The translations under genes and the position numbers were made by a program. From IMG/VR virus record IMGVR_UViG_3300034102_000354, positions 1-34,496 of that record: a stretch of DNA of 34,496 bases, one strand, 5' to 3'. Each line of letters opens with the position of its first letter. The stretch's first letter is position 1. Of this stretch, positions 9,102-19,500 are shown in pieces. Origin of the DNA: a virus. The notes under the pieces were generated by a model that did not search any database, was not told where the DNA came from, and was given only the letters and a program-made list of their open reading frames with translations.

Positions 9102-9331
9102 TGTATTATTTAACTGAATTTTTTGATGGTGAGCAGACTTGCAATACAATTATTAAATTGCTTGATGGTGGTATTTTGAATATTCCAATTAGTCCTGGCA
9201 ATAAACAGTATGAGGCTTATCTTGTGTGGCTTGAAGAAGGTAACGAGGTTGGTTCTTGGGCTCAATACAACAATCATGACCATGATCATCCTACGGAACT
9301 TCCACCCTTAGAGGATTCTAATGGGAATTAG
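9101..9331 (+). CDS. Small fibre-associated protein, assembly-chaperone-like segment
   Basis: This 76-residue protein overlaps the previous gene by TGATG. The segment NIPISPGNKQYEAYLVWLEE resembles the N-x-x-Y-x-x-Y-L-x-W-x-x-x-G-N motif common at the end of phage tail-fibre assembly proteins. The C-terminus is acidic with a HDHDHP run that could bind metal. It overlaps the next gene by 11 bases in another frame. It is probably a chaperone or minor component for the neighbouring collar fibre; the assignment is tentative. Confidence 0.7.
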   Translation: MYYLTEFFDGEQTCNTIIKLLDGGILNIPISPGNKQYEAYLVWLEEGNEVGSWAQYNNHDHDHPTELPPLEDSNGN

Positions 9332-10088
9332 TCAACAGATTGGTGCATCGTCAATGGTGAAATGGGGGGTATGTACTAGCAGTACACGACCAGCATCGCC
9401 GTATCACGGTCAACATATTTACGAGACAGACACAAACTTGCAGTATGTGTGGAACGGTTCAGCGTGGGTTAACAACTATGCCTCGTCTGCGTCACCTACG
9501 TTTACTGGTGTCCCTGCTGCTCCTACGGCTGCAGTTGACACAAATACAACACAGGTTGCCACTACTGCTTATGTTGTGGGTCAAGGTTACGCAAAATTGG
9601 CATCTCCAGCATTAAGTGGTACGCCTACAGCACCTACTGCTTCCGCTGGGACAAACACAACACAAATAGCAACTATGGCTTCACGACCTTGGAATGTTGC
9701 ATGGGGTCAAGTTGGTTATGTTAAAAAAACAACCACAACAAGTATAGTCAATAGCCCCCCTGTAACAGTTTTTTCTGTAAACTTCACAGCGGTGTCAGGG
9801 AGAATGTATAAAGTAACTTCAGAACTGTATTTACAAAGCGCAAGCACGAACACATATATAAACTGTGCTATTTACAACGGCTCTACGAGAATACAAGGCG
9901 CAGACTATTACATGTCGCCAACTATAAACTTGTGGCATTCTCCAACATTGTTCACTTACTTTAGTGGAGCAAGTGGTTCCACAACAATCAGTGTTCAATG
10001 TGCAATGGGTGCTGGAACTGGTCAGGTTTATGCTGACACTGGTGGGTACGCAAACGCTTTAATGGTGGAAGATGTAGGACCTGCATAA
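9321..10088 (+). CDS. Tail fibre protein with phage tail repeats and C-terminal beta domain
   Basis: This protein has 255 residues. Residues 1-50 form an attachment module (WGVCTSSTRPASPYHGQHIY, then QYVWNGSAW) shared with the N-terminus of the next gene product. Residues about 55-115 contain two tail-repeat units (SPTFTGVPAAPTAAVDTNTT and SPALSGTPTAPTASAGTNTT, each followed by QxAT). The C-terminal 125 residues are beta-rich, with a jelly-roll-like pattern ending ALMVEDVGPA, common in phage proteins that bind surface sugars. The start overlaps the preceding gene, with AGAGGAT just upstream. It is probably a second type of host-binding fibre. Confidence 0.8.
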   Translation: MGISQQIGASSMVKWGVCTSSTRPASPYHGQHIYETDTNLQYVWNGSAWVNNYASSASPTFTGVPAAPTAAVDTNTTQVATTAYVVGQGYAKLASPALSGTPTAPTASAGTNTTQIATMASRPWNVAWGQVGYVKKTTTTSIVNSPPVTVFSVNFTAVSGRMYKVTSELYLQSASTNTYINCAIYNGSTRIQGADYYMSPTINLWHSPTLFTYFSGASGSTTISVQCAMGAGTGQVYADTGGYANALMVEDVGPA

Positions 10089-10912
10089 TGGCTATTAGTA
10101 ACAACGCAAGTGGTATACGCCCAGGAGTATGCACATCCACAACACGACCATCCAACCCCTATCTTGGTCAACTAGTTTTTGAGACAGACACATTCGTATT
10201 GAAATACTGGAACGGCACCATATGGCAAGGTGCTATCTCTGCCCCAGCAGGAACAGTAAACACTTTTGCAGGATCCACAGCACCCTCAGGGTGGCTGTTG
10301 GCTTACGGTCAAGCTGTGTCTCGAACAACATATGCGGATTTATACGCAATTGTTGGCAACACATACGGAGCAGGTGACGGAACCACAACGTTCAATATTC
10401 CAGACATGCGTGGACGTGTGGTTGCAGGCGAAGATGACATGGGTGGTACAGCAGCTAGTCGTTTGACAAGCGCAGTTTCTGGAGTCAACGGGGCAACCCT
10501 TGGTGCTACTGGTGGAAACCAAATAATGCACGCCCACGACCATGCGAACTCAGCAACTTTTACTGGTACTGCTGCAAGCCACGGCCACTCTCCGAATGCC
10601 CATAGCCACTCTGGTTCTGCAAACGAAAACGCATCAACTTCGTTTTTGCGTCTTGTTAATGCGGTTGGAACCACAATGGAATCAAACCACTTTGTTGGTA
10701 GAGGAACCGCAGGTTTTGCCGACCACGTTGGTGCGTTCCCTCAACACTCTCACCCGTTGAGCATCAACGCAGAAAACGCAACAGTGCAAAATGCTTCTAT
10801 TACCCCTGCTGGTACCGTTGCAATGACTAACGCCACTTTCCCTCCTACTGCTGGTGGGGCTTCGCAAAACGTACAGCCAACCATTATCTTGAACTACATC
10901 ATCAAGTTTTAA
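10088..10912 (+). CDS. Tail-collar domain fibre protein (second copy)
   Basis: This 274-residue protein combines the attachment module of its left neighbour (GVCTSTTRPSNPYLGQLVFE, then YWNGTIW) with a collar domain (NTFAGSTAPSGWLLAYGQAV, YGAGDGTTTFNIPDMRGRVV, AGEDDMGG). A His-rich needle (MHAHDHA, ASHGHSPNAHSHS, PQHSHP) and the closing strand QPTIILNYIIKF follow. It is thus a mosaic of the proteins at 9321 and 8382, evidence that this array grew by duplication and module swapping. Two collar fibres could give two receptor specificities or a layered tip. Confidence 0.87.
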   Translation: MAISNNASGIRPGVCTSTTRPSNPYLGQLVFETDTFVLKYWNGTIWQGAISAPAGTVNTFAGSTAPSGWLLAYGQAVSRTTYADLYAIVGNTYGAGDGTTTFNIPDMRGRVVAGEDDMGGTAASRLTSAVSGVNGATLGATGGNQIMHAHDHANSATFTGTAASHGHSPNAHSHSGSANENASTSFLRLVNAVGTTMESNHFVGRGTAGFADHVGAFPQHSHPLSINAENATVQNASITPAGTVAMTNATFPPTAGGASQNVQPTIILNYIIKF

Positions 10913-10951
10913 CCATGCACAGTAACAATAAACACTATATAGAGGATCTGT

Positions 10952-11401
10952 ATGAGCGACACAAGTAATTTTGACTACCTAGGGTATGGCAAGCGTAAGC
11001 GGGCAGCTGGCAGCCAGTATGGCGCCAAAGCAGCCCAGTCTGCCTATAGTCAGTTCCTGTCTCAGCAGCGTGGCAATCGCAAAGTGTTTGACATTAACAA
11101 ACAGTTTGAACAGGCAGCCCCTGGGGTTGTTGGCAGTTTCACTAAGCGTGGCTTGGCTGGTCCTGGTGTTCAGTCTGGTATCTATAAAAAAGGTTTAACT
11201 GATTTTGCTAATCAGAAAACCGAGTCGATAAACAATAGCCAGATGGATACTGCTGGTGAAATTCAACAGTCTAAACTTGGTGATGCTTATGACCAGGCTG
11301 CTTACCAGTCTGAGTTGGAAGCTTTGGATTTTGAGAAACAAAGTAATATTGCAAATACAGCAGCGTCTTTGACTGCTTGGAAACCGTTTTTAGGAGCATA
11401 G
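10952..11401 (+). CDS. Probable internal virion protein, Gln/Ala-rich
   Basis: This 149-residue protein starts after AGAGGA, eight bases upstream. It is polar and Gln/Ala/Ser-rich, mostly helical (QSAYSQFLSQQRGNRK, FANQKTESINNSQM, YQSELEALDFEKQSN), with a Gly-rich turn (KRGLAGPGVQSGIYKK). The C-terminus ends in a short hydrophobic stretch. It opens the block of four low-complexity genes that ends with the giant virion protein, the place where T7-like phages encode their internal core and ejection proteins. I recognise no family, and the role is by position only. Confidence 0.7.
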   Translation: MSDTSNFDYLGYGKRKRAAGSQYGAKAAQSAYSQFLSQQRGNRKVFDINKQFEQAAPGVVGSFTKRGLAGPGVQSGIYKKGLTDFANQKTESINNSQMDTAGEIQQSKLGDAYDQAAYQSELEALDFEKQSNIANTAASLTAWKPFLGA

Positions 11402-11403
11402 TC

Positions 11404-12510
11404 ATGGCAAAAGAAAAAAACAAACGTCAAGCGGCTATAGATGCCAACAAGAAAAACAAGGGTAAGGCAACAACGGTTGCTTCTGCTGATGTTGGTCCTA
11501 CTAGTCGTGTGACAAACAAAAAATTTGAAGATAAAGCTACCTCTAGGCTGGTTGGACAGTCTGAATTAACTAAAACTCGTACTGATGCTGCAAAAGCTGC
11601 TGCTGCTGCTGCTAGTGGTGGTGGAGGCGGCGGTCGTAATGTTTTGAATGATTACACTCGGCAACTTCAGTCTTTGCTTACTGGTGGTTCTTATGGTAAA
11701 CCTTATGATCAGTTGCAGTCTCAACTTGAGGGTATGTATGGTGGTGCACAGGCTGATTTGACAACTGATCGTGATGCTCAGTTGTCTGGTTTGAACTCTT
11801 TGTATGGTGGTGCACAAACAAATTTAGATACTAGAAATACTCAGGGTCTTACTAATCTGCAAACTGGGTACGACACTGCACGTACTAGTCTTGCTGGTTT
11901 AAATACACAGGCTGGTAAAACTATTAATTCTTCTATGGACAGTTTAGAAGCCATGCTGAAAGGACAAGCTAATCCTTATGCTAATTTGCAGGCTGAGGCT
12001 GTTACTCCTACTGCGCAGTTGTCATCATTTTTGCAGGGGCAAAATGTTGGTGATCAGCAGACACAGGATTATGCTCAGGTTTTAAATGCTCAGAATGCTG
12101 GTTCTGCTGGTGCGTTTAATAATCTTGCTGGTATTTTACGCAGTATTTCTGGTGCTAATCAGCAGGGTGCTTTGGCTGATGTTGCTGTGCAGCGTGATGC
12201 TTCTACTCGTCAACTTGCTAGCAACAACCAGGCTTATGGTAATCAACTAACCCAGGGTTTGCTTGCTGATAAGTTGAAGATGGGTCAGGCTTACGATCAG
12301 AATACTTTTGATATTTCTAAGGGTTTGCTTGGAGATACTTCTAATGTTAACCAGAATTATTCACAGAATAAACAGACTTATAATCAAGGGTTGTTGCAGG
12401 GCACGCAGAGTGTTGCACAGAATAAAACTGGTCAACAGAATGATTTGATTAAACAGATGCTTGCTGCTATGGCCAAGGGTGGCGTTCCGAAGAAAGGTAA
12501 GTTGTTCTAA
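11404..12510 (+). CDS. Probable internal virion protein with YGGAQ repeats
   Basis: The start at 11404 is favoured over an upstream ATG at 11377 because TAGGAG lies just ahead of it. The 368-residue product begins very basic (KEKNKRQAAIDANKKNKGK), then has the PTSRVTNKKF motif shared with the basic protein at 2532-3092, and an Ala run followed by six Gly (about residues 60-77). The rest is Gln/Asn/Ala-rich helix with repeated units (MYGGAQADLTTDRDAQLSGL, then SLYGGAQTNLDTRNTQGLTN) and a basic end (KKGKLF). Composition and place suggest an ejected core protein. No enzyme motif is seen. Confidence 0.75.
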   Translation: MAKEKNKRQAAIDANKKNKGKATTVASADVGPTSRVTNKKFEDKATSRLVGQSELTKTRTDAAKAAAAAASGGGGGGRNVLNDYTRQLQSLLTGGSYGKPYDQLQSQLEGMYGGAQADLTTDRDAQLSGLNSLYGGAQTNLDTRNTQGLTNLQTGYDTARTSLAGLNTQAGKTINSSMDSLEAMLKGQANPYANLQAEAVTPTAQLSSFLQGQNVGDQQTQDYAQVLNAQNAGSAGAFNNLAGILRSISGANQQGALADVAVQRDASTRQLASNNQAYGNQLTQGLLADKLKMGQAYDQNTFDISKGLLGDTSNVNQNYSQNKQTYNQGLLQGTQSVAQNKTGQQNDLIKQMLAAMAKGGVPKKGKLF

Positions 12511-13562
12511 TGACCGATCAAGAGATGCAGATGATGGCGTTTATGGCTGCTGCTAGAGGTGGAAACAAAAACCTTAGTGGTGTTTTAAACAACATGGACA
12601 GTCAGTTGCTTGCTATAATGGCGGGTGCTTATGATCCACGTACTGCTGAGCAGTCTGGTCCTAGTGCTAATAGTTACTGGTCTAGGTATTCGCAGTCTGA
12701 AAATCCTATTATTCAGGATGTTATTTCCAAGATAACTAGTGGTGCAGATAAGTTTCAGATTAGTAGTTATATTGATTCTATTGCTGCTCCAGGTATAGAT
12801 TTGGGTGGTTTTCAGGTTGCTGATTTGAAGGGTGTAGCTCAAGAATTGTATAAGGAATATACTGGAACCAGCACTGGTTCTTCTAGTTCTAAAAATAAGA
12901 CCGCAACTCAAAAAGCTGGTATACCTGACCCTACGGAGCTGTACAACACTTCTACTGTTCCTCTTTCGTCAATTAATGAGCAGTACATTAGGAAACTTCA
13001 AGAAGATTTGGTACCTAAAGTTAAAGGTTATGGAGATGCACAATACAAAGTTAATGCTGCTAGAGAAGGTTTGGGACGAGGTAGTTCCGCCACTGAAGAG
13101 GGCAAGCGCATAAAGACTGCTGATGTTTTAAAATGGTTTGATGAGGAAAGTTCAAAAGGACGAGGTGCTCTTGGGTTGAATCGTGCTCGTTCTTACTTTA
13201 AAAATAACCCTGTTGATGATATATCTGTATCTGATTTAACTGGTGTTTTGGATAAGTCTGGTTCTGATTCTTTGAAGTATTCAAATAATCGTGGAGGAGA
13301 TGCTAAAGGGTTTGGTAAGGCTGTTAAAAACATTACTAAAAAAGCTGGGTCATCTCGTGGGGTTGGCTACAATAAGGCTGCTAACAAAAAATATGATGAC
13401 GCCATGCAAGCAATGCTAGACATGGAAGGAAGTGCTAATGCTGCCAAGCAGCGTGAGCAGGCTGTCCGTGAGGGTCAAATGGATTATGCTAGGCAGAGTG
13501 GGGCTACTCCCACTACTGACGCCATGAAAATGATCATGAAGTTCATTGCTTCGTCTAAGTAA
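12510..13562 (+). CDS. Probable internal virion protein, unknown
   Basis: This 350-residue protein follows with a TAATG junction. Its N-terminus is Met-rich (TDQEMQMMAFMAAARGG), resembling an amphipathic helix. The middle has a short Ser/Lys linker (STGSSSSKNKTATQK) and a Lys-rich region (FGKAVKNITKKAGSSRG). The C-terminal helix (AAKQREQAVREGQMDYARQS) is charged, with an amphipathic end MKMIMKFIASSK. Membrane-active amphipathic helices are expected in ejectosome proteins, so this could be one, but I recognise no family. Confidence 0.7.
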   Translation: MTDQEMQMMAFMAAARGGNKNLSGVLNNMDSQLLAIMAGAYDPRTAEQSGPSANSYWSRYSQSENPIIQDVISKITSGADKFQISSYIDSIAAPGIDLGGFQVADLKGVAQELYKEYTGTSTGSSSSKNKTATQKAGIPDPTELYNTSTVPLSSINEQYIRKLQEDLVPKVKGYGDAQYKVNAAREGLGRGSSATEEGKRIKTADVLKWFDEESSKGRGALGLNRARSYFKNNPVDDISVSDLTGVLDKSGSDSLKYSNNRGGDAKGFGKAVKNITKKAGSSRGVGYNKAANKKYDDAMQAMLDMEGSANAAKQREQAVREGQMDYARQSGATPTTDAMKMIMKFIASSK

Positions 13563-13580
13563 CGAAAAGTCTTACAGTAT

Positions 13581-16500
13581 ATGGCTAATCCTTATAATGA
13601 CCAGCGTTACGCAATGGCTAAGGCCATGCGTGAACAGAAGCAAACACAACCTGGGTTCACCCCATTAAACAAGACCACTAGTGCTACTGGTGTGGCTTAT
13701 GGGCGTCAGGCGTCTAATATGATGTCAACTAACTTTGATTTGAAGAGCGCTATTGACGCTATTGGTCAGGGCAAAACTTCCAAGTCTCCACAGGGTGGTG
13801 TCCTTGGTAGTGTTCTTGGTAACTCTGTGGTGCAGGGTGTTCTTAAACCTCTTAGTCTTTTGGCTTTGCCAGGTCGTACTGTTATTTCTGGTTTGCGTGA
13901 GTTTGGTGATGCCGTAGATGGTAACAACAAAACTAAAGCTTCCTTTGGTGATTTCAAGAAGCAAGCAAAAGATGTTTCTTTTGGTTTTGGTACTGCTTTC
14001 AATATTGACACTGGTTCTAAATGGCTGGATAGAGCTATTGGTTTTGCTGGTGACGTTGCTCTTGACCCTATTACTTATGTAACTTTTGGTGCTGGCAAGT
14101 TTGCTGGATATGCTGGTAAGCTTGATTTGGCTAAAGCTGTTCTTGCGCACAACGGCGACGAAGCTCTTGCTGCTTCTGTCGCTCGTTTCGGTCGTGCTGC
14201 TATTAAAGATCAAAACCTACTTACTGACCTTGGTGCTAATAACCATGGTTTGTATATGCTAGGTAAGCGTATTAAAGTTGGTAAACTAAATGCTGCTAGC
14301 GGTGAAAGAATGGGTTTGCGTATCCCAGGCAGTGGTGCTATAGGTGCGTTTGGCGATAACGCTATGGCTAAGATGCGCATGATGGGTTCAGAAACTAAGA
14401 TGGGTGAATTTGTTCGTAAGTGGACTTTACCTAACGAGCATCTTGTTGCCCGTACAGCTTTGCTTAAAGGAGCTACTGCCAGTGGAAAGCCTTTGTCTAC
14501 AGATACAAGCACTGCATTGATTGCTTATTTTTCTGCTACTCCAGCTATGAAACAGTTCATGGGTACGCTTGCGCAGAGCGAACGTCAAGTGTTGGCTAAA
14601 ACTTTAGAGACTGAAGCTGGTGCGGGTCTTGAAGGTTACGCTAAGGAAGTTTATAAGTATCTTGAGAACCCTGAGCTGTTAGCTACTGCTACTCCAGAGA
14701 TTCAAGCTGCTGTACAAAAATGGGGACCAGAATTCTTTGATTCTTACGAGGCACGTGTTGGTGCCGCAATGAAAGAAGTTGACCCTGCTTCTCCTGGGTT
14801 TGATGGCGTTACAAACTATTTCCCTAGAATACAATCAGACGCTGCAATGGCTTATCGTGCTAACCCTAACAGTCCTCATGCTGCTGACCTTAATAGTATT
14901 TATTCCAGGGACCCTATGGCTGGTGGTAAGAACTTTAAGACTCGTACAATGACAAAGGACGACATCTGGTTTGGTCACAAGTTAACGGTTGATGATTTAA
15001 AGAGCACAGACAGACTTAATAAACTTGCTAATGATGGTGGTTTCATTGGTGACTTCTTTGAAACAGACATTCGCATTGTTGCACCTAGATATGTTGATGA
15101 GTTTGTTAAAGAGTCTGGTATCTTGTTTAAACACAAGCATCTTGCTGATGCTGGTTTTTGGGAACGTGCTGCAGCTATTGACATGAGTGGTGAGTTTGTT
15201 GACGAGATCATGCTTGAGTCCATTAAAAAGTCTGCTGGTTCTATCGCTGGTGATTTGAACGCTTTGTATAAGCAATCTTCAAAAGCTTATTTAACTTTCA
15301 ACGATGCACTGGTTGCACATCAGGCAAAGCTTAGTGGTGAAATTAAAGAACTGCTGGGTGACACTGGTGCTGTTGGTTCAAGAGAGATTCTTTTGGACAC
15401 AGAGGCTGCTTTGAATGATATTCTTACTGGTGGTTTAACTATCAGTGCAGACCAACTTGGGTTGGCTGCTAATGCTCTTGACAAAAGTAAAAAGACTTTG
15501 GTTGATTTGTTTGGATACGCATATACAAAAGGGGGCAAGCTTGTTCTTAAAGATACAGGTCGTGAGGCTACTGAGTCTACGTATTTGTTGAATGGTATCC
15601 TTGGTCATCTGGATAGCATCCAGGATGACTTCTTGGATCTTGAAAGACAAGCGACTGTTTTAGGTAAGGACCTTACAGGTATTGAACTTAAAAGTATTGC
15701 CGACAAGACTGATGCTGCACACAAACTTGCTTTGGAGCGTTTGAAAGCTTCTGAAGAAAACGTTAAAATTGTTTTGGAGTTTGGTAACCAACTTGAAAGC
15801 GTTCTTGAGGGTGTTATTTCTGGACAGACATACGCTAGAGACATCACAGATATTCTTGGTATTATAGGCGAAAAGGGAATGCTTACTGATACTGCTGTTT
15901 CTAGTATTGTGGACAAGACTGCTGCTGGTGTTAAGAATGCTGAAAAGGCAGAACGTGTTCGTCAAACTGCTTTGCGTAATTTAATTAATAAAGAGGGTGG
16001 TCTTTTCCAGCGCCTTACTAAAAACACAAAATTAAATAAGACTTCTGTGTCTAAAATGAATGACAACCTGTTTAATAACAATCTTCCAAAGGTTTTTACT
16101 GGCGAACTTTCTTCTAGTGAAGTTCGTAGTATGTCTATCTATACTTTGTTAAATGATGAGCGTATCTATGGAGAAAATGTTCCAGAGTTTCTTGTAGCGG
16201 TTAGGGATAAGCTTCTTAAAAACTTGCAGGAAGCGGACGAGGCTGAAGTTATTGCTGCGGAGATAGCTAAAGATGCTGGTGGTGGTGCCCGTAAGAACTC
16301 TGGTAGTATTTGGAAAACACAAACTAAGCCAAAGATTGCTGAAGCAAAGTTGCTGCGTGAGAACATTGATCAAATGGATGAGTTTGTCAACCTTATGAGA
16401 AACACTGATCTTCTTCGTAATCTTGGAGACACGGAAATTTCTTGGGGTTTGTTTGAATCACATGCAAGGTCTAAGCCTTGGTTGTCTCAGTTTATTCCAG

Positions 16501-19500
16501 ACAATGATGTTGCGTACTTGAATGAAGAAGCAATTAAAGACTTGATGGGTTATTACGATAATGTTTCTGGTGGTAAAACTGTCGATGGTGCTGCTGGTTA
16601 TGCTCCTTGGTCTGGAGATAAAGGACTGGATGTTACTCCAGAGTTTAAACCAGGAGAAGATGTTGTAGAGTCTATGGCGGTTAGAGACTTCTCGCAGTCT
16701 ACTGGCGCAAGACCCCGTGGAAGTAACGTCATTACGTATAATGACTTGATGGGTGAAATAGATAGATATTCTGCTTTAGCTAAAGAGGCTTACGATAGAC
16801 CAGAGTTTTTTGCTACTGGTGCTGGTGTTGGACGAAAGACATATTCGGCAAAGTCGCTTCTTGAAATTGACGCTAAATTAACCGCTGCTCGTGCAAAGGT
16901 TAAACAACTTAGAGCAGCAAAAACATCTGGAACAGAGTCTTTGTCTGCTGCCCGTGAACTTGACGATGCACTTAACACTATTAAAGAAATCACTAGTGGT
17001 GGTTCTTTAACACGACCTGAATGGTTCCAAAGTGTTGCACATACAAACGAGGAACTTGGTCGTGCTTTGTTTGACTACCATATTGTTTCCGACCTTGGAA
17101 AACGTTGGAATACTGTAAGCGAAATATTCTCTACGTTTGGTATTGCACCTAGTGAAAGAGTGTTCACTCGTATCAGTAAGAATGTTTCACAAAAGTTTAT
17201 TGATATTATTGATAGCAACTTGACTTCTACACGTATTGGTGTTTTGAATCTTGAAAAGTTTGAAAGGGCTGTTTCCGATATTATTAACAACCCAGACCTT
17301 TCTGTATCTGCTGGTCGTGTCTTTCAAGACCAATGGGACAAACTGAGTTCTGCCGAGCGTGAAACAATCCAAGTTGCTTTAGGAAACAAGTCTGTAGCAA
17401 GTGGGGACGCCTATAGTCTCCGCATGGAACTAAAAGCAATCAAGGGCAGGGCACGTAAGGCTGGTGCAACTCGTTCAGAAATAACTAAACTAGAAAATGA
17501 TTTCTACAAAGAAAAAGTAGATCCATGGTATACACAGGCTTTCCCTGAAGGAAGAAACTACAAGGGCGACAAGACTGCTGCTCTTAAAGAGCTTGCACCT
17601 GTTCAAAGAAAGGGAGCCAAGTCTACGTACATGACTCCGTTCGCTGAAGAAGCTGATGCTGCTATTGTCAAGTCGTTCTTTGAAAAGCATTTGGGTGCTT
17701 CAACTATTAAAGGAAGAAGCGCCACCCCTGTCGGGTATGTTGGCGAGTCTGGTAGTGGATCGATGGTTAAAGTTGTTGGTGGAGAGAATACTTTGCAGAC
17801 AAAAATTAAAGCATTGAAAGAATCTAAAGCTCGTTATGGTCAGATGTTGGATGAAGATTTGGATATGGAAACTTTCCTTCGTGACCCAGGCGCACCACAG
17901 ACTCGTCCTAGCATGAAGGTGCGTATTATGCAGCACACTTCAGAGCGTTGGCAGGCAGCTACTAAGGAAGCACAAACAGAAGCAGATAACTTTGCTTTGC
18001 GTACTCGTGATGCTGTGTCTGCTAAAGAATCTGCTACTGTTCTTCAAACAGAAGCTGATCTGTTGTCCAAGGGTAAAGCCGTTCCTGCAAACTTCCTGGC
18101 TAAAGTCAAGGCTGTGGAGCCAAAGATTAAAGCCATTGAAACTGCTGACAAGGCAGTTGCTGCTGCTCAATCAAAACTGGATGATGTAACTGCAAAGCTT
18201 GCAGAGGTTCAAGATTCTATTGCTGCAAAACAAGAAGTCTGGGTTTCTTCTGGCAAAAAAGGAAAGCGCCCTTTAACAAACACAGAGTCTACCCGTATTG
18301 AGCGTTTAACTCCTGCAGTCAAGTCTGCTCAGAAGCAGCTTGACACGGTACAGAAAGCTAGAGCCAATGTTCCTGCGTTGACTCCTAATGAGTCCAAGTT
18401 TGTTGATTTGGTTAAGGCTGAACCAACAATGAAAGCAGCCAACCCTATAACTGGTCAGACTGCACGCCCTGGACGCCCTTCTGCTCCTTATGCTGAACAA
18501 GCCAAGAAGATTATTGACACATACAACAAAAAGGCGAACAGTGTTATGACTGCTAAGGCTAAGGGTGATGAAAGACTTGTACAAGTCATGAATGATGTTG
18601 CTGCATATGATCTTTCTACTTTTACTGATGGTTTTAAAACTGTTGATGGAGAGTATGCTGCATTTGACAATGGAACTAAAGTTGTTTTCACTCCCGAAGA
18701 AGCAGAGTCTTTGTATGTTGGTGGTTCGGTAAGATCTTCTGTTACTTCCGAAAACGTTAATGATTCTATTCGTGAAATACTACAAGAGAAGAAACTTCTT
18801 GAACAGCAATACAAAGCAGCTGGCGCTGCTTTTGATGCGGTTCGTCGTAGAATGCCATCTGGTCAGCGTAGATCTGGTTTTGCTATGTCTGTGTCTGCTG
18901 TTGATGGAGACATTTACCAACAAGCATTTGTAAAGTTCAACAATGAAATTGATAGAATCAATGCAAGAGTTGCTGGCTTGAACGCCGACCTTGTACCTCT
19001 TGAGGTGTCTAAAAGAGCATTGGACCCAAAGGTTCAAGCTTCTGCTTTAAAGAAGATGAGTATTCTTGTTAATGGTTCCAAGCGTGCTGGTGCTGTTTTT
19101 GATGAAGTTGGCGTTGGTCGCTGGGTTGACAACACGCATCCTACTCTTGTTGATGTTGCACGTCGTGACGGTCTTAAAGAGATGGACGAACTAACTGCTT
19201 TGGGAGTTAACGCTCGTAGCACCCCCAAGTCTGTGTCTGAGCGTCTAGACAAGGGCTACAAGGTTGGTGGACGTGATCTTGAGATGCGTAGAGCAAACCT
19301 AGATAGGGCTTTTAAATCAACTCCAGAGTATAAGCATCTTCAGGAACTTGCCGAGATGGAGAATGATGTTGTTGTTGCTTTGCATAAAAACACTAGAGCT
19401 TCTGCTCAATCGATGCAAAACTATGCTAATGAACTTGCTAAAGAACTTGAAATTGCTAGGGGTGCTTTGTCTGGTCCTACCAATGTTGCTAGACTTGAGC

